Below, in pieces: positions 55,801-63,027 of a stretch of 64,000 nucleotides of DNA. Position numbers and translations under genes: made by a program. The notes below the pieces were generated by a model. The model saw nothing but the letters and a program-made list of their open reading frames with translations. It ran no database searches and was not told where the DNA came from. This stretch comes from Leuconostoc mesenteroides subsp. mesenteroides ATCC 8293 (GTDB lineage: Bacteria; Bacillota; Bacilli; Lactobacillales; Lactobacillaceae). Position 1 is the stretch's first letter. Each line of letters opens with the position of its first letter. Location: positions 1,581,001 to 1,645,000 of the forward strand of contig NC_008531.1 in assembly GCF_000014445.1 (NCBI RefSeq), in the 5' to 3' direction.

Positions 55801-58074
55801 TGCTGCGGTTGTTTTTAAGACACCGTTAAATTCTTTATAAGTGCCAATAGCTGTTTTAATCCAACCTATTGTGTCACTTATCTTTTTAAAAGCCCATATA
55901 CCAGCAAAAACCTCTGCAAAGGCTTTTATTTGACCAGTATGTGTGCCAATATACTCAACTAAGCCAACTAACTTATCGCCTACCCAAGCTACGCCGTCAG
56001 CTATTTTCTTTAATCCATCTTGGCCTTCTTTTGAATTGAAGGCTTTAGCCATTTTAACTGCGGCTTCTGATATAACTGGCAACATTTGTTTACCAATCAT
56101 GATCATAACAGCTTGTCCAGCCTGGCTAAACTGTTGCAATTCAGCTTTAACAGTTGTCATGTTCTTCTTAGCTAAGTTAGCTACATAACCTTGACCATCT
56201 GCTGATTTTTCAACTTTTTTATTTAACTCATCTAATTCTTTATTGTTTTGAGCTAAAATAATACCAGCTTGTTGACCGGTAGTACCGAACAAACTATTAA
56301 ATACTGAGTTCTTTTGAGCAGTACCCATATTCTTAGTTTTTTCGTTAATAACGCCCATGATAGTTGTCATATCACGCAAGTTACCATTTGAATCAACTAA
56401 TTGGCTACGACTAATACCCAATTTACTGAGCATATCGCCGGTACCGCCAGACTTAATTGCCTGTATCTTACCGTTCAATTTTTCAATTGCTTCTTGCTGC
56501 GTTTTAATGGCAGATGCAGCTGATTTAGAACTCTTTGTACCAGCTTTTTCAGCTGCTTGATAGTCCGCTATCTTTTTCTGATGGTCTGCTATCTTTTCAT
56601 TTAATGAATCAATTGAAGCAGCAGAACCTTTTTGTGCAGCATCTTGATCAGATAATGCACCAGTAATAGAGTTAATAACCTTACGTAAACCAGTACCGGC
56701 TTTATCGGCTTCAAGACCATGGTTAGAAAGAATACCCATGGCTGCAGATGTTTCGGATAGCTTAAATCCCGCTGAATGAGCAGAATCACCAACGTATTCC
56801 ATTCCCTTACCAAGAGATTGGAAGTCGGTGGCTGTCATATCAGCTGCATAAGCTAACTGGTTAACAACTTCTTTGGTGTTTTTAGTCATCTTAGCAGCGT
56901 TATCGGTACGCATGCCGTATGCATCAACAACCTGAGAAGTAACACTCAAAACATCATTAAAATCATCGCCTGAGGCTACTGATGCTTGTAATTCAGACTT
57001 CATTGCACCAAGAGCTTCAGCTGAGGTGTAACCACGCTTGATTAACTCTTGATATCCTTCAGCAATAGCCTGTTGTGACTTACCATACTGAACGGAATAC
57101 TTTGCGCCATCTTTTTGCATCTGATTGACATTTTTTTGAGCTTCAGCAGCTTTTTCACCACCTGTTGTAGCCAAATTTAATGTCTTAACATAAGATTCTT
57201 GAAGATTAGTAGCAGCTTGAGCACCCTTAATTGAAACAGCACCAATACCAACAATAGCAATGCTACTACTGTATGCCATGTCTTTGATTTTCTGACCTGC
57301 GGTACGAAACCCGTTTCCCATCTTTTCAGCAGCACGGTAAGCACCGTTAGCTCCGCTTGCGTACTTGCTTAACCCATAAGGATTAGCACGGTTAACTTCT
57401 GCTTGAGTTAACTTCAACTCATTTTTCATATTGGCAACGTTTGTTGCCGTTTCATTTACTCGAACAGCTTGCCTTTTGTATGCATCACTAGCTGAACCGC
57501 TTGCTTGTTCAATTCTTTTCAGCTCTTCTGATTGCTTAACATACTGTTGGGAGAGGTTTGATAGCGAGGCTTTCATATTATTAGCGCTAGTAATATTAGC
57601 TGCTCTAGTATTATGCTCTGCTTTCAAAAGGTTGACATACGAATCAGAAACTTGATTCATCTGCTTATATTCTTGTTGCAACTTTGCTAATCCACTGGTT
57701 TGATACTCCATTGATGATTTAGCACGTTGTTGCTGAGACTCTAAGCTAGCTAACTTTTGATTAGCCTGTTGGATGTTTCTTTCGTATTTTAAAAAGGACT
57801 CGGCACCTTCTTTTGTAGAGGTGTCTAAGCCCTTTTGACGTTGTTGCAATTCAGTTATTTTGTTTTTCTGAGCTTCCATTTCTCGGCTCAGACCGTTGTA
57901 TCGCTCTTGCGATGCTTTTAAGTAATCGCCCGATGATTTAGCCGCTGCCTCTTGAGCTTTCCAAGCGTTTTTAACAGAAGTAACAGCATCGTTCAAACCA
58001 CGTAAACTATTAGTCGCTTTTAAAGTGTCTAAAGCAATAGACGTGGCCATCTCCGCCTGAATTCGTTCAACCAT
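52864..58074 (-). CDS. Tail tape measure protein with transglycosylase domain
   Basis: 1736 residues. N-terminal ~250 residues coiled coil; TP901-1-type core with SIAIVGIGAVSIKGAQAATN, LSETSAAMGILSNHGLEAD; Gly/Ala-rich membrane-like stretch AVIGGGIGAILGSIIPGAG; basic repeat region ~1100-1300 with KQRD/KQHD units; C-terminal lytic transglycosylase domain with IQTESGGNEKAVQG and KGLMQVISATFNAYKFPG. Sets tail length, forms the DNA passage and cuts peptidoglycan at entry. ATG two bases after the chaperone stop. Confidence 0.93.
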   Translation of the reverse strand: MVERIQAEMATSIALDTLKATNSLRGLNDAVTSVKNAWKAQEAAAKSSGDYLKASQERYNGLSREMEAQKNKITELQQRQKGLDTSTKEGAESFLKYERNIQQANQKLASLESQQQRAKSSMEYQTSGLAKLQQEYKQMNQVSDSYVNLLKAEHNTRAANITSANNMKASLSNLSQQYVKQSEELKRIEQASGSASDAYKRQAVRVNETATNVANMKNELKLTQAEVNRANPYGLSKYASGANGAYRAAEKMGNGFRTAGQKIKDMAYSSSIAIVGIGAVSIKGAQAATNLQESYVKTLNLATTGGEKAAEAQKNVNQMQKDGAKYSVQYGKSQQAIAEGYQELIKRGYTSAEALGAMKSELQASVASGDDFNDVLSVTSQVVDAYGMRTDNAAKMTKNTKEVVNQLAYAADMTATDFQSLGKGMEYVGDSAHSAGFKLSETSAAMGILSNHGLEADKAGTGLRKVINSITGALSDQDAAQKGSAASIDSLNEKIADHQKKIADYQAAEKAGTKSSKSAASAIKTQQEAIEKLNGKIQAIKSGGTGDMLSKLGISRSQLVDSNGNLRDMTTIMGVINEKTKNMGTAQKNSVFNSLFGTTGQQAGIILAQNNKELDELNKKVEKSADGQGYVANLAKKNMTTVKAELQQFSQAGQAVMIMIGKQMLPVISEAAVKMAKAFNSKEGQDGLKKIADGVAWVGDKLVGLVEYIGTHTGQIKAFAEVFAGIWAFKKISDTIGWIKTAIGTYKEFNGVLKTTAALNTAANATGSVGGKAGATTMVETAATTRAAGAGGGLATVSTGAKVASVASKVVSGLGIALTAADVGGSIATAISSKKSSDKISAASKGAGAVIGGGIGAILGSIIPGAGTMAGAAIGAGIGDSLGSTKTAQSITKKLNKALKKAFSDNKITIKAPKVDAKDAYSDLNKASKKYYSEKQKQDLQDIKLLKKNGYLTEQEYQDRLKTIKEEGKKANSVEKLSQSDRTALTKYYSQQRQKLETSYNKTKQKDSNKWDSIIAKDAAKYGENSLQVQKDYKKKEQALAKDDQAKKKAVNKLTVKNATETTVEEAKLHTTLTGKIKLSNNEQVKLMDKLTKDKGRLTNKQLQDITSKSKEEYNNVKKYADKKLAAAQKAADEQLKKVTKAADKQRDNVVNAAKNQYKDAKNAADKQRDDTIKASENQFKGNSQWAKDQRKNVRDSANKQHDETVKAAKDQRDKTVDSANKQHDDIVGKATSQRNKTSNAATQQRNEVVDKAYKQKDSVLDAAGKQGNGVVNKAVLQANGSMEAASKQAKGTHSIWKGLGDFFNGLVKGFGIKSVDVKSGGDFGYKPATMQAFATGSRGVSGGKALVGEAGVEARYSPYSGKVDFLGTNGAQVVNLNPGDKILNANDTAKLFQGGLGKTLPGYAKGTSSIESFLSSMTKGASDIWDDVSDATSEAMEKLTNPVKTLTDMASKIFDVNKLEVGDTGHNSSSGMVKTSIEDGFGKMLSKLKSGFESSGNAGGGKGAPSGAGVTRWRSQVVDALKANGLSTSSSMVDKVLRQIQTESGGNEKAVQGNIGDVNNASGDLAKGLMQVISATFNAYKFPGHSNPFNGYDSLLAGLAYAKNRYGSNLSFLGQGHGYANGTITNTPHIANIAEGGMTEAVIPWDLSKKSRAMELLGETVTHFAQNTSSNTNVAESSDNNLSNMIEATNKTLNSVVELLAGILGQTTEANQSVDDIAMNKFSKAVIARAVRSAN

Positions 58075-58697
58075 TTACTCTCCTTCCCCCGGTATATTCA
58101 ACCCCATTTGTTTAGCGATAGCTAATGGATCACCAGCACGTTTATCAGGCTCTTTTGCATTAAGCATATTCATGAATGAAAAATATTCCTGATTATCTAA
58201 ATCACTTGGCAAAATACCGTATTCTTTAAAAAGTTGTTTTTTTAAATAACGCACCTCTTCAAGTTGGTTCTTCTTGTCGAATACTTCCCTTCTTATTCGA
58301 CCAAATCTTCTTTTGGGTCTTCTTCATTTACCTCTTCTTGACTTTCAGAAGCAAGCTTAACAAGATTTTCGTATTCTTCTTCGCTAACGCCCATCATCAT
58401 CAGTTCTACATATTCATAAGCATCTGAAAATTGTTTAGATGATACACTATGGGTTAGTTCGTCCATTTCTTCGTCAGAAATACCAAAAATTGACTTGATT
58501 ACGTCCATCTTAATTTTGCTAGATTTCAACTCATTTTTCTGGATATCAATAAACTCCATACCCTCAGTATCAGCAAGTTCACCGAGTTTTATGCTGTTTT
58601 CAATCGCTTCTTCTCGCAAACCAAATGTCTTTTTTATAGATACCGTCTTGCGAATTCCGAACTTATTCAACTTAATTTTTTCTGTATTAACTGCCAT
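58075..58697 (-). CDS. Tail assembly chaperone GT fusion, made by -1 frameshift
   Basis: Starts as the G protein at 58697, shifts -1 at CCCAAAA and continues 78 codons (RRFGRIRREVFDKKNQLEEV ... AIAKQMGLNIPGEGE) to the stop at 58075-58077, total about 207 residues. The T part has no own start, is rich in charged residues, and abuts the tape measure gene. GT binds the tape measure and major tail protein during assembly. Confidence 0.82.
58293..58697 (-). CDS. Tail assembly chaperone G protein
   Basis: 134 residues, unshifted product. NTEKIKLNKFGIRKTVSIKK start and an acidic C-terminal tail (SQEEVNEEDPKEDLVE). Between major tail protein and tape measure, where siphophages place the G/GT chaperones. 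Confidence 0.85.
   Translation of the reverse strand: MAVNTEKIKLNKFGIRKTVSIKKTFGLREEAIENSIKLGELADTEGMEFIDIQKNELKSSKIKMDVIKSIFGISDEEMDELTHSVSSKQFSDAYEYVELMMMGVSEEEYENLVKLASESQEEVNEEDPKEDLVE
58311..58317 (-). other. Programmed -1 frameshift site CCCAAAA
   Basis: Minus strand reads GAC CCA AAA GAA; the heptamer C CCA AAA fits X-XXY-YYZ exactly and the -1 frame is open until 58075. No pseudoknot was worked out. Confidence 0.85.
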
Positions 58698-58749
58698 GAT
58701 CTAGGCTCCTTTTATTTTGATATGTACGGGTAAAATTACCCTAAATTTA

Positions 58750-58986
58750 GTTACAAAACGACGTATTTTTTTAGTGACAAAGTTACATTTTTTCAAATTA
58801 AAAAATGAGAACTTACAAAAAAGTTACAAAAATTGTGTAACTTTACGAAAAAAATGTAACTTCTGTATCCCTTGACAGGCATAGCCCGAATAGCAAAAAG
58901 TTACAAAGTTACATAAAATACTATATAAATATATATATATATTATTACAAGGTTTAAAGGTAACTATGAGTAACTAAAAATGTAAC
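58750..58986. repeat. Cluster of GTTACA/TGTAAC repeats with AT-rich tract
   Basis: This 58698-59037 gap has no gene. It holds eight perfect GTTACA hexamers in both orientations (plus: 58750, 58782, 58823, 58900, 58908; minus: 58836, 58855, 58981) and degenerate ones near 58812, 58944, 58959, 58969, beside ATAAATATATATATATAT at 58925-58942. The look is iteron-like, as at a replication or partition site, but phage origins are not usual between tail genes. Confidence 0.7.
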
Positions 58987-59037
58987 CCGCCCATTTTCAT
59001 GTACTATTTATTTCAAAAGCGAGTTAAAAAATACTAA

Positions 59038-59673
59038 TTATTGACCTGTTGTGCCATCAGTTGGTTTTGAATAGCCAGGGAAGGTTTCTGCCATTAACGC
59101 ATCAAGTGTAAATCCATCTACCAAATCAGATGCAACTTGGTATGGCTCACCCCCGAATTGAGTATCAACAACGGGATTCATTGTCGTTAAAGTCATAACG
59201 TCGTTTGAATCAGTTCCGTTGTTAGTGTTTGTACCCAACGTCTTGTTTCCTTCGATCATTGTCCCGTTAGCAAAGGCATAATATATTTTATGTTGCTTAT
59301 CCAATGTTTGTGTCACAGTGATCGCCGCTACGTGCGCTTCTTTTTCACCATCAACAAAGCCTTTGCTTGTTGTTTGGATTTTACCAAGCAGCTTTTGCTT
59401 AGCTTCAAATCCTAGATCAAGCATTGTAAATTCGGCTGTTGGATATGAACGAGCCTTAGTTGAACGTTTGGCCTTATTGTTTGAGTATTGCAAGGTTGGT
59501 GCAGTACCCAAGTTCTGAATTTGAATTTGAGTAGCACCTTCAGCAGTGGCATCTTGATGGCCGTCTGCTTCATAGATGCCTGTGTCGCTCAAACCATCAG
59601 CGCCTTTTATTAATTGACCTGTTGCATTGTCAATTAATCCGAAATATGAGGTAACAATACCTTGTGTTGCCAT
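59038..59673 (-). CDS. Major tail protein (TP901-1/phi13 type)
   Basis: 211 residues. Start ATQGIVTSYFGLIDNATGQL, core KAKRSTKARSYPTAEFTMLD and VAAITVTQTLDKQHKIYYAF match phi13-type tail tube proteins. Polymerises into the tail tube. AGGATTAATTC precedes the ATG. Confidence 0.88.
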   Translation of the reverse strand: MATQGIVTSYFGLIDNATGQLIKGADGLSDTGIYEADGHQDATAEGATQIQIQNLGTAPTLQYSNNKAKRSTKARSYPTAEFTMLDLGFEAKQKLLGKIQTTSKGFVDGEKEAHVAAITVTQTLDKQHKIYYAFANGTMIEGNKTLGTNTNNGTDSNDVMTLTTMNPVVDTQFGGEPYQVASDLVDGFTLDALMAETFPGYSKPTDGTTGQ

Positions 59674-59676
59674 GAA

Positions 59677-60051
59677 TTAATCCTCCAAAATATAATTTTT
59701 TTCAAAATAAAAGACCTTAGTGACTTGATTAGTCTTCGGGTCATTGGTATGTGATTTAGATTGGGTTGTTTGCCAATCGTTTTTTTCTAATAGCCTTGCC
59801 AATGATATTTCTGTGTCAAGAATTGGCTTGGTGAAGTTAATTCCGTAAAATATCTGTACTTCAACACCATAATTCATGTTTCTAAAACGGTTGTTGGCTC
59901 TCTTATCCAAGTCGTTAACCGTTTCGGTCACAAGAACTACTGTTGAGGTGACATTTTCGAGATATTCTTCATCGATACTTGTTACAAAAACAACATCAGC
60001 AAAACTCATTGCTTCTATGAGTTCTTGAACTTCAAAAATGGGTAGTATCAT
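59677..60051 (-). CDS. Tail terminator / DUF806-type protein
   Basis: 124 residues. ILPIFEVQELIEAMSFADVV and NMNYGVEVQIFYGINFTKPI resemble DUF806 phage tail components that cap the tail tube. ATG at 60051 overlaps the upstream TGA, with AAAGGTGGTAATTG as site. Followed by major tail protein. Confidence 0.78.
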   Translation of the reverse strand: MILPIFEVQELIEAMSFADVVFVTSIDEEYLENVTSTVVLVTETVNDLDKRANNRFRNMNYGVEVQIFYGINFTKPILDTEISLARLLEKNDWQTTQSKSHTNDPKTNQVTKVFYFEKNYILED

Positions 60052-60467
60052 CAATTACCACCTTTCAAAAGTCGTTGATATTCAGCATATTGAGCCGCTA
60101 ACACAGCTTGTCGAGAACTACGCCTAGCATCTTCAACAAAGTGATCACCTGGAATAAATTTTGTCCCATCATTTAATATTCTTGCTATACGACCATGGTT
60201 TATACCTTTTTTAGTAAAACCAACTAATGAGGTACCATCACGAATGTAATCAATATTTGTTCCAGAAACTTCAATTGAATCAGCCAAGTGAGTTACCTGG
60301 CTAGTGTCTTTATGATTTTCATCATAATGTTTGGCTTTAGTAATATCATGGAGCCTTGTCTTGTATACTTCCGCTCCAACTAACGTAATCTTTTGTCTCT
60401 GCTTAACGTTAGGAACTAATTTGTTCACATTACGTAGCCATTGATCTAAAGCATCATCAAGTTCCAT
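60051..60467 (-). CDS. HK97 gp10-like tail component
   Basis: 138 residues. ELDDALDQWLRNVNKLVPNV start, HLADSIEVSG, and GRIARILNDGTKFIPGDHFV are typical of gp10-like neck/tail proteins. ATG at 60467 chosen for CTGGGGGCATTTG and family start; it overlaps the preceding gene. Confidence 0.83.
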   Translation of the reverse strand: MELDDALDQWLRNVNKLVPNVKQRQKITLVGAEVYKTRLHDITKAKHYDENHKDTSQVTHLADSIEVSGTNIDYIRDGTSLVGFTKKGINHGRIARILNDGTKFIPGDHFVEDARRSSRQAVLAAQYAEYQRLLKGGN

Positions 60468-60828
60468 CAAATGCCCCCAGTGGTTCTTTAGTAATGGTGA
60501 TGTAGTCAAACGAAACCGGTGTATTACTTTCATCAGATGAAATATATTTGATGTCGTGAACCTTACCAGTTTTTACAAAGCGAACTTTCAAGTTCTCTGT
60601 AAGGCTCTCATTGTGCCGTACAGAAATTATTTTAGTTTCTTGTATACTTGTCCCAAAAATAGAATCAGATTGCGTAATCGAGCGACTACGTGGCGCATAT
60701 CGCATTTGGCTAGTAGAGGACACGAAGCTAGGTGCTTTTTGTCCTGTGTTTTTGTTTAAAACAGATTTAACAGTTCCAAACTCAACTTTTCCAATAAAAT
60801 TACTTGGTTTTAATTTTCCGCTAACCAT
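60457..60828 (-). CDS. Phage head closure / head-tail adaptor
   Basis: 123 residues. Mostly beta: VSGKLKPSNFIGKVEFGTVK, SVLNKNTGQKAPSFVSSTSQ; IISVRHNESLTENLKVRFVK resembles the adaptor (SPP1 gp16-like) family. Overlaps both neighbours by about ten bases, as connector genes do. Confidence 0.75.
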   Translation of the reverse strand: MVSGKLKPSNFIGKVEFGTVKSVLNKNTGQKAPSFVSSTSQMRYAPRSRSITQSDSIFGTSIQETKIISVRHNESLTENLKVRFVKTGKVHDIKYISSDESNTPVSFDYITITKEPLGAFDGT

Positions 60829-61153
60829 TAGTTCCGACCACCTTCCATCTGATTTTGTTCAGCATGTACTGATAAGACTTAGGATAAGCAATTTGTTGAC
60901 CAGATAAAGCACCACGATTATAGTAATTGAAATCAACTAATGTTCTAACTGCTTGATTGAATATTGGTAATTTGCGATATATTTCAATATCGATAGTACT
61001 GTCGATTGAACCGCGAGCATCTTCTTCAGCATATCCAATCAAACTCTTAAGAACATCATCATCACCATCAATAGCTAAATAGTCTTGCATATCACCAACT
61101 GTGACACCTGTTGATGTTGAAGGCGCACGAGGTGAATTTGTTTCATCTGCCAT
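60821..61153 (-). CDS. Head-tail connector, gp6-like
   Basis: 110 residues. VTVGDMQDYLAIDGDDDVLK and VRTLVDFNYYNRGALSGQQI match gp6/gp15-like connectors that sit under the portal. First of the connector genes after the capsid. Confidence 0.85.
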   Translation of the reverse strand: MADETNSPRAPSTSTGVTVGDMQDYLAIDGDDDVLKSLIGYAEEDARGSIDSTIDIEIYRKLPIFNQAVRTLVDFNYYNRGALSGQQIAYPKSYQYMLNKIRWKVVGTNG

Positions 61154-61163
61154 GAATTACTCC

Positions 61164-62327
61164 TTATTCGCCACTGCCAGATGCAGGAGTAGCCGTGTTA
61201 GTAATAAAGTAACCGGCTTTGTCATCAGCTTGCTTAACTCCAAATCGGAAAGCAGCACCTAGGTAACGGCCATAAATTTTGCTGTCTTCCCAAGCCAAAG
61301 TAATTTCTTGACGGTTAGGGAATAGAACACCACGCTTTGTGTCACCGATAAATGCTTTTTGGTCACCAGCGTTACCAAATAGTTCATCACCAATCACATA
61401 AACCGGTACTCCCAGCAACGTCTTTCCGGATGCTTGTGCTAATGATGCAGTTGATTCTTGAAGTAAGTAACGTCCGTTCTTATCTTTCAATGTGTCAACG
61501 GCATTGTAGAATGATTGGCTAGCAATAATAACACGTGCATAAGCTGTATCTAAATCAACATTCAAAATGTGCTTTACTTGGTCAGCTAATGTATCACTCG
61601 TAGTTGACTTAGCAGTAAATGCTTGCAAAACTGGTGCAATTAAGGCGTTATAAGTGTTAACCTTCTTTTCACCGATTGATTGACCAACCAATGCTGTCAA
61701 ATCGACTTGTGTGTCAGCAATTGATTCTTCTGAAAGAGGAATTGCACCACGATAAGTATCGACAGACCAGTCTACTTCCTTGAAAGTAGGTTCAGCTAAA
61801 GCAGGGTTTTCTGCTAATTCCTTAACAGAATTGAAACGATCGGTTGCACGTTGCAAAATAGGATACTTACCACTTGGAGTAGTAACTGGTGTCTTGTTAA
61901 CCAAAGTTGATAAGTCAACAACTGAGTTAACTTCAGCAGATGGATCATAAATAATTTCTTCTGGAATCAATACACCAACTTCTGACGAAGTAACTTGTGA
62001 AGCAACTGCATCTGAAATCTTTGCACCGCGAGAATGAATGAAATCATTAATGCCTTGCTTTTTTGCAGCAAGTTCAGCGGCCTTATTGTCCAAAATATTA
62101 GTCTTTTTACCAGGCTTTTTAGGCTCTGGTTCGACGTCTTCAAAGCTCTTGAGTTGAGAGTTCAAAATATCACGGCGTGTCTTAGCGTCCGTCAAGTCAT
62201 CTTGAGCCTTCTTAATATCTTCTACTGAAGCAGAATCATCTTGAACCATGTTGTTCAATTTAGCATTCAAATCAGATGCCTTGGTGCTAGCGTCACGGAA
62301 TGCCGCTTGTAGTTGTTCTTTAGTCAT
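61164..62327 (-). CDS. HK97-fold major capsid protein with scaffold-like N-terminal domain
   Basis: 387 residues. N-terminal helical delta domain about residues 1-100 (TKEQLQAAFRDASTKASDLN), removed by the protease; capsid domain with VGVLIPEEIIYDPSAEVNSV, PILQRATDRFNSVKELAENP, FKEVDWSVDTYRGAIPLSEE and VYVIGDELFG. ATG at 62327 with AAGGAGAAAAAT. After the protease gene by ten bases. Confidence 0.92.
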   Translation of the reverse strand: MTKEQLQAAFRDASTKASDLNAKLNNMVQDDSASVEDIKKAQDDLTDAKTRRDILNSQLKSFEDVEPEPKKPGKKTNILDNKAAELAAKKQGINDFIHSRGAKISDAVASQVTSSEVGVLIPEEIIYDPSAEVNSVVDLSTLVNKTPVTTPSGKYPILQRATDRFNSVKELAENPALAEPTFKEVDWSVDTYRGAIPLSEESIADTQVDLTALVGQSIGEKKVNTYNALIAPVLQAFTAKSTTSDTLADQVKHILNVDLDTAYARVIIASQSFYNAVDTLKDKNGRYLLQESTASLAQASGKTLLGVPVYVIGDELFGNAGDQKAFIGDTKRGVLFPNRQEITLAWEDSKIYGRYLGAAFRFGVKQADDKAGYFITNTATPASGSGE

Positions 62328-62337
62328 ATTTTTCTCC

Positions 62338-63027
62338 TTATTTACGTAAAATAGCCAACTTAGCTTGCACGAGCTTGTCGTGTTCACTTGGTTGACTATC
62401 AGTTGCGTTAGTTTTCAATTTTTGATTTTCACCAACCAAATCTTTGATACGATTGATAATTTTGCGAGGTAGTACATTATTAACAGAATTAGTGACTGGC
62501 TCTTTTTCAAAAGTCATTACTTCATCAACTAATCCAAGTTCTAATGCATCGTCAGCATTAATCCACGTCTCTTTATCCATCAAGGCAAGGAACTCATCTA
62601 CTGGACGCCCTGTTTTTACAGAATACGCCTTAGCTATGGCCTTGTCGGTGGATTTTAGCGCGTTAGATGTTTTATCCAAGTCATTGTGGTTACCACCTGC
62701 ATAAGTTGACGCATTATGTATCATTAGTTGAGCAACTGGCGAAATTTGAACAGTATCACCAGCCATTGCAATAATCGATGCAGCACTATAAGCTGAACTT
62801 TCAATTTGCGTAATAACTTTACCAGGGTAATTTCGTAACGCTGTGTAAATTTCATTCGCAGCATCAACTTCTCCGCCTCCTGAATTAATTCCAATTTCTA
62901 AATCAGAACCATCAGTAGGTAAGTTGCCTAAAATATCAGTTGGTGAGGTAACAGTCATGCCTAACCAATCACGATATATTTCTGCATCATCATCATTAGT
63001 GATCATGCCTTTAATATCTAACTTCAT
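62338..63027 (-). CDS. ClpP-type phage head maturation protease
   Basis: 229 residues. S14 fold: EIGINSGGGEVDAANEIYTAL-like start, catalytic Ser in ESSAYSAASIIAMAGDTV and His in AQLMIHNASTYAGG. Cuts the capsid delta domain and makes prohead mature. Overlaps the portal stop with ATGA; the C-terminal ~40 residues are unlike ClpP. Confidence 0.92.
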   Translation of the reverse strand: MKLDIKGMITNDDDAEIYRDWLGMTVTSPTDILGNLPTDGSDLEIGINSGGGEVDAANEIYTALRNYPGKVITQIESSAYSAASIIAMAGDTVQISPVAQLMIHNASTYAGGNHNDLDKTSNALKSTDKAIAKAYSVKTGRPVDEFLALMDKETWINADDALELGLVDEVMTFEKEPVTNSVNNVLPRKIINRIKDLVGENQKLKTNATDSQPSEHDKLVQAKLAILRK

